Source: Clostridia bacterium (GTDB lineage: Bacteria > Bacillota > Clostridia > Oscillospirales > Acutalibacteraceae). Taken from it: DNA of 36,608 nt. The DNA lies in assembly GCA_017474205.1 (NCBI GenBank), contig JAFVID010000010.1:1-36608 (forward strand). Reading direction: 5' to 3'. The first letter of the stretch is position 1. Each line of letters opens with the position of its first letter. Under the pieces are notes generated by a model. The model was not told the origin of the DNA. It worked only from the letters and a program-made list of their open reading frames with translations, and ran no database searches. This document shows positions 27,133 to 35,488 of the stretch, one piece after another. Both the position numbers and the translations under genes were made by a program.

Positions 27133-29598
27133 ATGAAGCAATATAACGTTACCGGAATGAGTTGTGCCGCCTGTTCTGCCCGTGTTGAAAAAGCGGTCAG
27201 CGGATTAGATGGAGTTGAGCAATGTTCGGTTAATCTGCTTATGGGAAGTATGTCTGTTGAGGGGGATGTCCCCGAAGACGTTGTTATAAACGCAGTAGAA
27301 AAGGCAGGGTACGGAGCATCAATAAAAGAAACCTCTACGTTATCAAATAATCCAAAGCCCGAGAAGAATGACCAATCTGACGAAACCAAGAATTTATTGT
27401 ATAGATTTATATCCTCCTTAATTTTGATGCTTATATTAATGTATCTGTCAATGGGATATAATATGTGGAATTTTCCACTTCCGGATTTCCTTGATTCTAA
27501 CCCCACCGCAATAGGCACTATTCAGATGCTCTTGTCGGCGTTGGTTATGGTTATAAATCAAAGATTCTTTATAAACGGATTCAAAGGTGTCATTCACCGT
27601 TCGCCCAATATGGATACTTTAGTATCTTTAGGGTCGATATCTGCCTTCCTTTACAGTACCTATATCGTGCTTGTAATGAGCGGTGCAGGGGATGCTTCGG
27701 CTGTCCATCACTATTTGCACCAACTGTATTTTGAATCGGCAGGAATGGTGCTAACCCTTGTTACCTTGGGCAAAATGCTTGAAAGCAGAGCCAAAGGTAA
27801 AACCACCGATGCCCTTAAAAGTTTAACCGCGTTAGCCCCAAAAAAGGCAACTGTTATCCGTAAAGATAAAGAAATAACAATCCCCGCAAATCAGGTGGTT
27901 GTGGATGATATATTCCTTGTTAGACCGGGTGAATATATTCCCGCCGACGGTGTAATTATTGAGGGTAAAACCGCCCTTGATGAATCGGCATTGACAGGGG
28001 AGAGTATCCCCGCCGATAAAGGTGAAGGAGATACCGTATCCGCCGCAACCTTAAATACTTGGGGCGTCATAAAATGTCGTGCCACAAGGGTGGGCGAAGA
28101 TACCCTCTTTTCCGAGATTATCCGCATTATTAACCAGGTGTCGGTAACTAAAGCACCCATTGCCAAAATAGCCGATAAAGTTTCGGGATATTTTGTCCCC
28201 GTAGTAATAATCATTGCCTTGATTACCCTTGCCGTGTGGCTCATAGTGGGAGAAACCTTTGGATTTTCTCTTGCAAGAGCGGTTTCGGTGCTTGTTATCA
28301 GTTGTCCTTGTGCATTAGGGCTTGCCACTCCCGTATCTATAATGGTGGGTAGCGGAGTAGGTGCAAAAAACGGAATACTCTTCAAAAATGCCACCGCCCT
28401 TGAACAAATGGGTAAAACAAAAATAGTCGCTCTTGATAAAACAGGTACCGTAACGGTAGGAAAACCAACCGTTACCGATGTTTTCACCAATGAGGGTGTA
28501 GAAAAAAGTGAACTGCTTACCCTTTGTGCATCTTTAGAAAAGAACAGTGAACATCCCCTTGCAAAAGCGGTGGTGGAGTATGCAGAAAAATATATCCAAA
28601 AAATCCCCTCGGTAAATGATTTTGAAAATCTCCCCGGATACGGTGTTAAAGCCCTGCTTGGTGGCAAAAAAGTGTTCGGCGGAAATAGAAAAATGGCAGA
28701 GGAGATATGCTCCCTCAGTGATGATATTTTATCCCTTGCAAAAGATTATTCAAACCAGGGTAAAACCCCTCTTTTCTTTGGCGAAGATAATAGAATTTTA
28801 GGTGTACTTGCCCTTGCCGATACCATTAAACCCGACAGCAAGGTTGCCATTGAACAAATGAAAAAAATGGGCATAAAGGTTGTTATGCTAACGGGGGATA
28901 ATAAAAACACTGCAGAGTTTATGGCAAAACAGGGTGGAATAGATAAGGTCTATGCCGATATCACCCCAAAAAATAAAGCGGATGTAATAACAAAGCTTAA
29001 AGCCGAAGGCAGAACCCTTATGGTGGGGGATGGTATAAACGATGCTCCCGCCCTTACCATTGCCGATATTGGAGTGGCAATGTCAAACGGCACCGATATT
29101 GCAATGGATTCGGCAGAGGTTGTCATAATGAATAACCGCCTTACCGATGTGGTAAACGCCCTTAAAATAAGCAAATCGGTAATGAATAATATATATCAAA
29201 ACCTCTTTTGGGCGTTTGGATATAACCTTATTGGAATTCCCTTGGCAGCAGGTGCCTTTATATCCCTTTTAGGATGGGAATTAAATCCTATGTTCGGGGC
29301 GGCAGCAATGAGTATATCCAGTTTTCTTGTGGTATCAAATGCCCTGCGATTAAACCTTATTAAATTACACAAAAAGGAGCAAAAGCAAATGAAAAAGACC
29401 ATAAAAATTGAGGGAATGATGTGTCCCCACTGCGAAGCAAGGGTAAAGAAATTGCTTGAAGGTATAGAGGGTGTAGCATCCGCCGATGTTAATCACACCA
29501 CCGACACCGCCGTTGTAACCCTTACCAAAGATATTGATGACGGTGTATTCGTAACTAAAATTGAGGAGGATGGATATAAAGTAATATCCATTGACTAA
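27133..29598 (+). CDS. copA: Copper-exporting P1B-type ATPase with fused C-terminal CopZ-like domain
   Basis: This ~821-residue membrane ATPase exports Cu(I). In order: an N-terminal HMA domain (GMSCAACSARV), membrane helices, actuator loop LTGES, metal-site helix CPCALGLATP, phosphorylation DKTGT, SEHPLA, and hinge GDGINDAP. After the last helices comes a second HMA domain (GMMCPHCEARV) at residues ~753-821. The second of two adjacent ATGs is chosen because AGGAGG lies 6 bases before it. An internal AAGGAG plus in-frame ATG at 29389 precedes the last domain, so a free ~69-residue CopZ-like chaperone may also be made. Confidence 0.95.
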   Translation: MKQYNVTGMSCAACSARVEKAVSGLDGVEQCSVNLLMGSMSVEGDVPEDVVINAVEKAGYGASIKETSTLSNNPKPEKNDQSDETKNLLYRFISSLILMLILMYLSMGYNMWNFPLPDFLDSNPTAIGTIQMLLSALVMVINQRFFINGFKGVIHRSPNMDTLVSLGSISAFLYSTYIVLVMSGAGDASAVHHYLHQLYFESAGMVLTLVTLGKMLESRAKGKTTDALKSLTALAPKKATVIRKDKEITIPANQVVVDDIFLVRPGEYIPADGVIIEGKTALDESALTGESIPADKGEGDTVSAATLNTWGVIKCRATRVGEDTLFSEIIRIINQVSVTKAPIAKIADKVSGYFVPVVIIIALITLAVWLIVGETFGFSLARAVSVLVISCPCALGLATPVSIMVGSGVGAKNGILFKNATALEQMGKTKIVALDKTGTVTVGKPTVTDVFTNEGVEKSELLTLCASLEKNSEHPLAKAVVEYAEKYIQKIPSVNDFENLPGYGVKALLGGKKVFGGNRKMAEEICSLSDDILSLAKDYSNQGKTPLFFGEDNRILGVLALADTIKPDSKVAIEQMKKMGIKVVMLTGDNKNTAEFMAKQGGIDKVYADITPKNKADVITKLKAEGRTLMVGDGINDAPALTIADIGVAMSNGTDIAMDSAEVVIMNNRLTDVVNALKISKSVMNNIYQNLFWAFGYNLIGIPLAAGAFISLLGWELNPMFGAAAMSISSFLVVSNALRLNLIKLHKKEQKQMKKTIKIEGMMCPHCEARVKKLLEGIEGVASADVNHTTDTAVVTLTKDIDDGVFVTKIEEDGYKVISID
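29374..29391 (+). promoter_or_regulatory. Internal ribosome binding site and start codon for the C-terminal HMA domain of CopA
   Basis: AAGGAG (29374-29379) is followed after 9 bases by ATG (29389-29391), in frame with copA. Translation from here gives MKKTIKIEGMMCPHCEARV and on to the copA stop, the size and start of a normal CopZ. Good spacing supports use as a start; it is not proof. Confidence 0.55.
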
Positions 29599-29602
29599 AT
29601 AT

Positions 29603-29905
29603 ATGAAAAAGATAAAGATAACGGTTATGAAAATAGCCCTTCATCAGGATCTTATAGAAAAATACGAAAACCCTATTGAACACGCCTGCGATATGAGGGT
29701 TGGCCAGACGTTTATAGCCAACGGCTGGGAAAAGCCGAAAGGATTTTGCGATAGTGCCTGGGATACCATATCCCCCTTTGTGATGACCTTATCTCATGGC
29801 GGAGAGGATATCTATGACGGTTGGATGAAGAATAAAAAATCCGCAATGATATCCTGTAATGATGGATTTCGCCCCGTAAGTTTCTATCTTGAAGTAATGG
29901 AATAG
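29603..29905 (+). CDS. TIGR04076 family small protein, function unknown
   Basis: This ~100-residue protein resembles the TIGR04076 family: an N-terminal KITVMKIALHQDLIEKY, a central RVGQTFIANG, then GFCDSAWDTISPFVMTLSHG and the C-terminal CNDGFRPVSFYLE. The function of the family is unknown to me; members are small, soluble and carry conserved cysteines. The start at 29603 (MKKIKITV) follows the copA stop by only 4 bases. No strong ribosome binding site precedes it, so it may be translated by coupling to copA or its internal CopZ frame. bcp follows by 10 bases, so copA-TIGR04076-bcp looks like one operon. Confidence 0.75.
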   Translation: MKKIKITVMKIALHQDLIEKYENPIEHACDMRVGQTFIANGWEKPKGFCDSAWDTISPFVMTLSHGGEDIYDGWMKNKKSAMISCNDGFRPVSFYLEVME

Positions 29906-29915
29906 GAGGATATTT

Positions 29916-30368
29916 ATGTTAGAAATAGGTGTAAAAGCCCCCGAATTTACCCTTAACGATAAAAACGGCAACGAGGTATCCCTTAAAGATTTCTTGGGTA
30001 AAAAGGTGGTACTGTATTTTTATCCAAGGGATAATACCCCCGGATGCACAAGACAGGCCTGTGCCTTTGGTGAAAAGAATGCTGAAATCGAGAATAAAAA
30101 CGCAGTGGTAATCGGCATTAGTAAGGATAGCGTATCATCCCACCTTAAATTTGCCGAAAAATACAATCTGCCCTTTATACTTCTATCCGACCCCGAACTT
30201 ATTGCTATTAAAGCATACGATGTGTGGCAGGAGAAAAAGATGTGTGGTAAGGTTTCAATGGGAGTTGTCCGTACCACCTTTATCATTGATGAAAAGGGCA
30301 ACATTTCTCACGTTATGCCAAAGGTAAAACCCGATACAAACGCCGAAGAAGTTTTAGCGCTTTTATAA
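29916..30368 (+). CDS. bcp: Bcp-type thiol peroxidase (peroxiredoxin)
   Basis: This 150-residue thioredoxin-fold peroxidase reduces hydrogen peroxide and organic peroxides. YFYPRDNTPGCTRQACAFGE holds the peroxidatic Cys and the Cys five residues on that acts as resolving Cys in many Bcp proteins. RTTFIIDEKGNI near the C-terminus is also standard. AGGAGG lies 6-7 bases before the ATG. It is last gene after copA, so peroxide defence is expressed with copper export, which fits copper-driven oxidative stress (inference). Confidence 0.92.
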   Translation: MLEIGVKAPEFTLNDKNGNEVSLKDFLGKKVVLYFYPRDNTPGCTRQACAFGEKNAEIENKNAVVIGISKDSVSSHLKFAEKYNLPFILLSDPELIAIKAYDVWQEKKMCGKVSMGVVRTTFIIDEKGNISHVMPKVKPDTNAEEVLALL

Positions 30369-30380
30369 ATTCAAAAAATT

Positions 30381-30418
30381 AAAACACCTTACGAGATATA
30401 ACTCGTAAGGTGTTTTTT
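30381..30418. terminator. Bidirectional terminator between bcp and the aconitase X operon
   Basis: AAAACACCTTACGAG (30381-30395) pairs perfectly with CTCGTAAGGTGTTTT (30402-30416) around a 6-base loop, with A-run and T-run on either side. It serves convergent transcription. Confidence 0.92.
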
Positions 30419-30433
30419 ATTTGCTAAAATATT

Positions 30434-30877
30434 TTAGTCAACACAAACGGTGCCGTCTTCCTTAACGGTTATGGTCATACCGTCTTTAACATAATTTAGG
30501 AATTCATCTCCCAAACAGTCAATAACGGGCATGGTAACACCGTCAACCCAAACGTCGGCCAAAACTGCACCGGCAGCGGCAAGGGAGTCAATGTGATTGG
30601 CAAAGAGCATACAAGCAGGTTGTCTGCCCATAGCACAAGCACAGTAAAGCACAAGACCGCCTGTGGTAGAACCTATAGTCTGGGGTAAGCAAAGGGCTTT
30701 ACCGGCAAGGGGTTTGCCGTTGAGTTCGGCGTTGTTTTGGTCGCCGCATTTTGCCTCTTTATCACCAAATTGAAGGGCCATCTGAAGTGATGCCAAGGTG
30801 TTAAATCCTTCGTGGGTTACAACCGCTTCGGCGGTTACTGTACCGGGGGTAACAATTCTTCCCTTAAACTCTTTCAT
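30434..30877 (-). CDS. Aconitase X small subunit (swivel domain, DUF126)
   Basis: This 147-residue protein matches the AcnX swivel domain: KGRIVTPGTVTAEAVVTHEG at the start, then LCLPQTIGSTTGGLVLYCA (the usual phosphate/serine loop STxG) and SLAAAGAVLADVWV. In the family it packs on the catalytic subunit and completes the active site of a hydro-lyase. Here it is a separate gene, 2 bases after the large subunit. The STTG serine is kept. Known AcnX enzymes act on cis-3-hydroxyproline or phosphomevalonate; neither is indicated directly here. Last gene of the operon. Confidence 0.87.
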   Translation of the reverse strand: MKEFKGRIVTPGTVTAEAVVTHEGFNTLASLQMALQFGDKEAKCGDQNNAELNGKPLAGKALCLPQTIGSTTGGLVLYCACAMGRQPACMLFANHIDSLAAAGAVLADVWVDGVTMPVIDCLGDEFLNYVKDGMTITVKEDGTVCVD

Positions 30878-30879
30878 AA

Positions 30880-32154
30880 TTATTTACCTCCCTTTGTAAT
30901 AGCATTAAGAATTTCATCATCGGTGTAATATCTTGCACTTGTATATGTGCGGAGTTTATTTGAAGATGTAATAACAGGCATCTTCTTGCAAAGAGGATTA
31001 TTCATATACATAAGAGGGCAGATATAGGATGTAATAACACCGGTGGCTTCAAGACGTTTTGCATAATCGGTTTTGTTGAATGCCTCCAAAACCTTGGGAG
31101 CGGCGGTAAACACTGTGGGAATAAGCACCTTTTTGTTACCTGCTTCTTTAAGGGATGCTTCCACTTTGTCGGTCCAGTCTTTGAGTTGTTGCAAACTCAT
31201 ATGAGGACAACCCATAAAGCAAAGTTTGGGTTTTGCATCGGGATTTTTCCAAACAACGGGATAGTTATTCTTAACCCTTTCAAGTTCCGCATCATCAATG
31301 ACGTATTCCTTTGCACCCTCTACAATAAGGTCTTTGCCTTTTTCTACTGCTTCGGGGGTAAGATTCTCAATGTGATAAAGTCCAACCGCACCGTTAGATG
31401 CAGTAGCAGCACCAAAATCTTTCAGATATGTGCAGGCCTCGTCGTTTAACTCATTACCGATCCATTTATCAAGACCGATAACGTAGGGGACATCCTCCAT
31501 AACCTTCATACCAATGGCGGAACCAAGAAGTTGTGCTTCGGGTTTTTTGGTGGTTTCGATTTTAATAACCCAGGTTGCCTTTCTTCCTTCGTCGGTAAGA
31601 AGACCAAAGTAGGGAACGTATCCAACAATGGAACCCATAATATCAAGAATACCTGAATTACGGTTGCAACGGGCACCAAGTACCGAGTTTGCATAAACAA
31701 CTGCACTGGATTCTGCCCAACTTAAAATCTCGCCCTTCTCAGGTTTGTTGCCCACTTCATCCATATAACAGGCACAGGTAAAGGCGTCCTTATCCATAAG
31801 ACCTAACTTTTCAAGTTGATCTTCGTAGAAATCCTGCTTTGTGTACATAAACTTGTTGAATACAAAATTCTGGAGGAAGTTAGCAGGAACCTTTTTATCC
31901 AAAGGACGGGGGTCAACCGAGAATTTTTGACCCGATACAACCTCCGCATCAAGGAGTTTTTGCATAAGGTCATAAACGGGGGACATAACTTTTAGTCCGA
32001 AAGATGTAACGAGATGATTATACTTTGAAGAAATGGGAACTAATTTTTCGGCTTCAAAGGCATCACCGTACATAACCATAGTTTTCATAACCTTGGCCAT
32101 GGTTTCGCCCTTTTCACCGTTTAGAATTCTTTGTTGTTCATCGGTTAAAAACAT
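30880..32154 (-). CDS. Aconitase X large (catalytic) subunit, dehydratase of unknown substrate
   Basis: This 424-residue AcnX catalytic protein (formerly DUF521) starts LTDEQQRILNGEKGETMAKV as the family does. Other motifs are SSAVVYANSVLGARCNRNSG (GAR-NR block), AAVGLYHIENLTPEA-like sequence, and FMGCPHMSLQQL with the conserved Cys-Pro-His. Cysteines at GARC, MGCPH and the YICPLMYMNNPLC tail could bind an iron-sulfur cluster as in related enzymes. The reaction should be a dehydration giving an unsaturated or enamine product. It lies 13 bases after an OYE-family reductase gene, suggesting dehydration coupled to C=C reduction. Substrate unknown. Confidence 0.9.
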   Translation of the reverse strand: MFLTDEQQRILNGEKGETMAKVMKTMVMYGDAFEAEKLVPISSKYNHLVTSFGLKVMSPVYDLMQKLLDAEVVSGQKFSVDPRPLDKKVPANFLQNFVFNKFMYTKQDFYEDQLEKLGLMDKDAFTCACYMDEVGNKPEKGEILSWAESSAVVYANSVLGARCNRNSGILDIMGSIVGYVPYFGLLTDEGRKATWVIKIETTKKPEAQLLGSAIGMKVMEDVPYVIGLDKWIGNELNDEACTYLKDFGAATASNGAVGLYHIENLTPEAVEKGKDLIVEGAKEYVIDDAELERVKNNYPVVWKNPDAKPKLCFMGCPHMSLQQLKDWTDKVEASLKEAGNKKVLIPTVFTAAPKVLEAFNKTDYAKRLEATGVITSYICPLMYMNNPLCKKMPVITSSNKLRTYTSARYYTDDEILNAITKGGK

Positions 32155-32167
32155 AAACTATCACTCC

Positions 32168-34231
32168 TTATATTTTCATAGCGGTATCCCACGCCTGCCA
32201 AATAACGGTGCGGAGATTACCAACCTTTGATGCATCACCAATAACGTGAACGTGGCTTCCCTTTTTGGCAAGGGGTGCAGGATGATATCCAACAGACAAA
32301 ATAACGTTATCAGCATCAATATCTACCTTGTTGCCATTTTTGTCGGTGATGGTAACACCGTTATCGCGGATTTCAGATACCTTGGATTCAAGATATACAG
32401 GAACCTTGTGAAGTTTGAAGAAATCCCTGAGGAAACTTGTATTTGCAAGGCAGATACCGGGGGTGCATACAAGGTCATCCATCATCTCAACAATGGTAGG
32501 TCTTTTGCCGTTAAGATAAAGCTCATAAGCAATTTCGCAACCGGTAAGACCGCCGCCGATAATGGTAACGTTGTCGCCCACCTCTTTTTCGCCAAGAAGA
32601 TAATCAAGGGCAGATATACCAAGTTCGGCACCCTTAACGGGAATAGAATTAGCAACCGCACCGGTAGCAATAATAATCTCATCGGCTTTGATATCTTTAA
32701 TATCCTTAATTTCGGTGTTGAGTTTAACCTCAATGGAGGGATATTTGGTAAGTTCGCGTTTGTACCAGGCAATAAGTGCCTTATCCTTTTCTTTAAAAGA
32801 GGGAGCGGCAGCGGCAATAAATACACCGCCTAATCTGTCGGTTTTCTCATAAAGGGTAACCGAGTGTCCTCTCTTGGCAAGAACGATAGCCGCCTCCATA
32901 CCGCCTATACCGCCACCGATAACCGCAACGTTTTTAACCTTTTTAGCGGGTGCGATGTAGTGTTTTTTAGATTGCATAGTTTCGGCATTAATAGCACAAC
33001 GGGAAAGACCCATTGTATCGGTGAGGTCTTGGGTGTTGGCGTGACCTTTGGATTTAGAGAAGTTAAAACAACCGTTATGACAACAAATGCAGGGTTTGAT
33101 ATCTTCAACGCGGTCCTCAATGAGTTTAGTGACCCATTCGCCGTCGGCAAGGAATTGACGGGCAACGCCCATAGCATCGATAAGTCCGTCAGCAACCGCC
33201 TTTGCACCAACCTCGGGTTCCATTCTACCTGCACAAACCACGGGGATATCTACACACTTTTTAATGTGAGCTACATCCTCAAGGTTGCAGTTCTGAGGCA
33301 TATACATTGGGGGATGTGCCCAGTACCAGGAATCGTAGGTTCCGTTGTCGGCGTTAAGCATATCGTAACCTGCATCCTGAAGATACTTTGCAGCCCTTTC
33401 GGATTCCTCCATTTGACGGCCAACCTCAACGTAATCTTCACCGGGAAGAGCACCTTCGCAAAAACCTTTAACCTTAGATTCAACAGAATATCTTAAAGAT
33501 ACGGGGAAATCATCACCGCAGGATTCTTTAATTGCCTTAACCACTTCAACGGGGAAACGGAAACGGTTTTCAAAGGATCCGCCGTATTCGTCGGTGCGTT
33601 TGTTGGTCCATTCCATTGTAAATTGGTCAAGAAGATATCCCTCGTGAACGGCGTGAACCTCAACACCGTCAACCCCTGCATCCTTACAAAGTTTTGCGGT
33701 CTTAGCAAATGCCTCAATGATTTCGTGTATTTGCTCCTTGGTCATTTCGGGGGTGGTGATATCCTCCGCCCAACGGGAGGGAAGGGGACTGGGACTTGCC
33801 AGTTCATGATTTGTATCAAGAATAGGTTTAAGAAGTGCTCTTGTAACGGGATTTTTATGCATAGGTGCAATAAGTTCGGTAATAGCCCAAGAACGACCCA
33901 TACCTGCGGTTAATTGAATAAATAATTTTGCACCGGTTTTATGAATTTCATCCATAAACTCTTTAAGGTCTTCAAACATCTTGGGATTTTGCCAAAGCCA
34001 TTTGCCCCAAAAGGTATCACGAAGAGGAGCAATACCAGGTATGATAAGTCCAACGTTGTTGTTGGCTCTCTCAAGGAAAAGTTTAGCTGCTTCCTTGTCA
34101 AATTTACAACCTGTCAGTTCAAACCAACCGAAAAGGGATGTACCACCCATAGGGCACATAACAATTCGGTTTTTAATCTCGACGTTACCAACCTTCCAAG
34201 GGGTAAATAACGCTTCGTATTTTTGATCCAT
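32168..34231 (-). CDS. OYE-family FMN/Fe-S/FAD oxidoreductase (2-enoate / 2,4-dienoyl-CoA reductase-like)
   Basis: This ~687-residue reductase has an N-terminal TIM barrel with FMN (MDQKYEALFTPWKVGNVEIK, FDG-like GVDGVEVHAVHEGYLLDQF). An iron-sulfur segment CICCHNGCFNF follows, with the fourth Cys unusually far on (LSRCAIN), then an FAD/NAD(P)-binding half with VIGGGIGGMEAA and IIGGGLTGCEIA. The layout is that of enoate reductases, 2,4-dienoyl-CoA reductase and BaiCD/BaiH. The ATG at 34231 follows AAGGAAGTG; the longer frame adds a hydrophobic stretch coming from promoter DNA. First gene of an operon with both aconitase X subunits. Confidence 0.92.
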   Translation of the reverse strand: MDQKYEALFTPWKVGNVEIKNRIVMCPMGGTSLFGWFELTGCKFDKEAAKLFLERANNNVGLIIPGIAPLRDTFWGKWLWQNPKMFEDLKEFMDEIHKTGAKLFIQLTAGMGRSWAITELIAPMHKNPVTRALLKPILDTNHELASPSPLPSRWAEDITTPEMTKEQIHEIIEAFAKTAKLCKDAGVDGVEVHAVHEGYLLDQFTMEWTNKRTDEYGGSFENRFRFPVEVVKAIKESCGDDFPVSLRYSVESKVKGFCEGALPGEDYVEVGRQMEESERAAKYLQDAGYDMLNADNGTYDSWYWAHPPMYMPQNCNLEDVAHIKKCVDIPVVCAGRMEPEVGAKAVADGLIDAMGVARQFLADGEWVTKLIEDRVEDIKPCICCHNGCFNFSKSKGHANTQDLTDTMGLSRCAINAETMQSKKHYIAPAKKVKNVAVIGGGIGGMEAAIVLAKRGHSVTLYEKTDRLGGVFIAAAAPSFKEKDKALIAWYKRELTKYPSIEVKLNTEIKDIKDIKADEIIIATGAVANSIPVKGAELGISALDYLLGEKEVGDNVTIIGGGLTGCEIAYELYLNGKRPTIVEMMDDLVCTPGICLANTSFLRDFFKLHKVPVYLESKVSEIRDNGVTITDKNGNKVDIDADNVILSVGYHPAPLAKKGSHVHVIGDASKVGNLRTVIWQAWDTAMKI

Positions 34232-34274
34232 AAATAACACTTCCTTTGTATGAATAATAAAAAATATTATATAT

Positions 34275-34303
34275 ATTATACCATAAAAACAAAAAATTGG
34301 CAA
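34275..34303 (-). promoter_or_regulatory. Promoter of the OYE-aconitase X operon
   Basis: Minus-strand TTGCCA (34298-34303), a 17-base spacer and TATAAT (34275-34280). It lies in the 147-base divergent region shared with spoVAD. No confident sigma G-type promoter for spoVAD was recognised there. Confidence 0.8.
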
Positions 34304-34378
34304 TGGTGTAATTATTAACAAACAATAAATAAAAGCGATAAAAGTGCTAAAAATATAAAAAACGAAAGGAATAAAAAT

Positions 34379-35035
34379 ATGGCACGAAGAATAGGTAAAT
34401 ATACGATTTTTTACGATAATCCCCCCGTAATAGAATCCTACGCCTCGGTGGCAGGGAAAAAGGAATCGGAAGGGCCTCTCGGTAAGATGTTCGATAGAGT
34501 TTTCGACGATGAATATTTAGGTCAGGATTCCTTTGAAAAAGCCGAAAGCGAAATGCAACGGCAGGTGCTGTCGATTGCTATGGAAAAAGGGGAAATAACC
34601 CCCACCGATATAGACGTTCTATTTGCAGGAGACCTCTTAAACCAATGCGCCGCATCCACCTTCGGACTAGGAGATTATAATATCCCCTATGTTGGCATAT
34701 ACGGTGCTTGTTCCACAATGGCATTGGGACTTTGTATGGCATCAAGTTTTGTGGATGGCGGACTCGCCAAGCGTACCGCCTGCGTAACATCATCTCATTT
34801 TTGCGCAAGTGAAAGACAGTTTAGATTACCCCTTGAATATGGCGGACAACGCACCCCCACCGCCCAGTGGACAGTAACAGGAGCGGGAGCAGTCGTTGTA
34901 ACCTCTCTTAAGAATACAGGCATAAAAATTCGAGGCATAACCCTCGGCAGAACGGTGGATAAAGGTATAACCGACGTCAATAATATGGGCGCCGCCATGG
35001 CACCTGATGATGTTAAAATAAGACCATACCCATAG
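34379..35035 (+). pseudogene. spoVAD: SpoVAD, stage V sporulation protein AD, interrupted after ~213 codons
   Basis: The frame gives 218 residues against about 340 for intact SpoVAD, the thiolase-fold protein that binds dipicolinic acid for uptake into the spore. Up to residue ~213 the match is good: FYDNPPVIESYASVAG, EGPLGKMFDRVFDDE, AGDLLNQ, YGACSTMALG, TSSHFCASERQFRLPLEYGG, RTPTAQWTVTGAGAV, and NNMGAAMAP. Then the sequence enters a foldback at 35020, which adds RPYP and a TAG. The last third, including TGDL and GGSGCGC-type motifs, is absent from the window. AAAGGAA precedes the ATG. Whether this is a dead gene or one rejoined by element excision cannot be decided here. Confidence 0.9.
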
Positions 35036-35213
35036 GGTCACGGCGTTTGGACCTTAGACTTGTTTTCGGTTGTTATTTCCGCTTTGGCGGTGTTAAAAAT
35101 GCTCGAAATGCAGTAAAGCATTTCTCCGCTTTTCGCCTTGCCAAAACAAAAATAACTTAAACCTAAAAAACTTCGTCACACCCAAACACCGCTACCCTCG
35201 AAGGTATGGTCTT
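35020..35213. repeat. 194-bp foldback (inverted repeat) at the spoVAD break point
   Basis: The ends AAGACCATACC (35020-35030) and GGTATGGTCTT (35203-35213) are perfect 11-bp inverted repeats. Further matched blocks lie in order inside: GGGT/ACCC (35035/35194), GTTTGG/CCAAAC (35045/35182), GTTATTT/AAATAAC (35072/35150), TTTGGC/GCCAAA (35083/35140) and an apical GAAATGC/GCATTTC stem (35105/35118). Several mismatches become G-U pairs only in minus-strand RNA. No clear target-site duplication is seen. It may be a MITE-like insertion or part of the end of an integrative element. Confidence 0.72.
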
Positions 35214-35216
35214 TTT

Positions 35217-35267
35217 CTACACAAAAATCTACATAAAAAGGGGGTTATAGCACTACATAATCTACAT
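35217..35267 (+). repeat. Four CTACA(T) direct repeats, possible recombinase arm sites
   Basis: CTACA begins at 35217, 35229, 35253 and 35262, the last three as CTACAT. All four are in the same orientation within 51 bases, between the spoVAD break and the recombinase gene. Short same-strand repeats at this place are typical of integrase arm-type binding sites, but the assignment is inferred. Confidence 0.45.
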
Positions 35268-35345
35268 TCATAAAGGATAAACTGTCAAAAATAATTGTCG
35301 TCAATTTCTGCTTTTTTTCTCTCATGTTCTTAATCTCTCTCTTGC

Positions 35346-35413
35346 GACCTAATGTTCAACCCTAGACACGGCGGGTTAACTAATACTATAGATTAGGTCC
35401 GAAACCTGCCGTG
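35346..35413. other. Cluster of overlapping palindromes beside the recombinase gene
   Basis: CACGGCGGGTT (35367-35377) pairs with AACCTGCCGTG (35403-35413), enclosing CTAAT/ATTAG (35380-35384/35392-35396). The competing pair GACCTAAT/ATTAGGTC (35346-35353/35392-35399) shares the same arm. The rest of the gene-free stretch 35036-35488 holds the foldback, the CTACA(T) repeats and the recombinase terminator; no protein-coding frame is convincing there. Confidence 0.6.
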
Positions 35414-35436
35414 AAAATTCAATAAAAAACATCCTG

Positions 35437-35461
35437 AAAACCCGCTATTTAAGCGGGTTTT
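35437..35461 (-). terminator. Terminator of the tyrosine recombinase gene
   Basis: AAAACCCGCT (35437-35446) pairs perfectly with AGCGGGTTTT (35452-35461) around a 5-base loop, 27 bases beyond the recombinase stop. Confidence 0.8.
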
Positions 35462-35488
35462 CGCCATTTTGCGATAAAATTTTCATAT

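Noticed and set aside
35020..35213. Invertible phase-variation switch flipped by the nearby recombinase
   Set aside because: The interior is itself self-complementary, and the inverted version also hits a stop (TAG) within a few codons of spoVAD, so inversion would not restore the gene.
35036..35488. Group I/II intron interrupting spoVAD
   Set aside because: No reverse transcriptase or homing endonuclease, and no domain V-like or intron core motif seen; a recombinase-based element explains the region better. Only a covariance search could exclude a degenerate intron.
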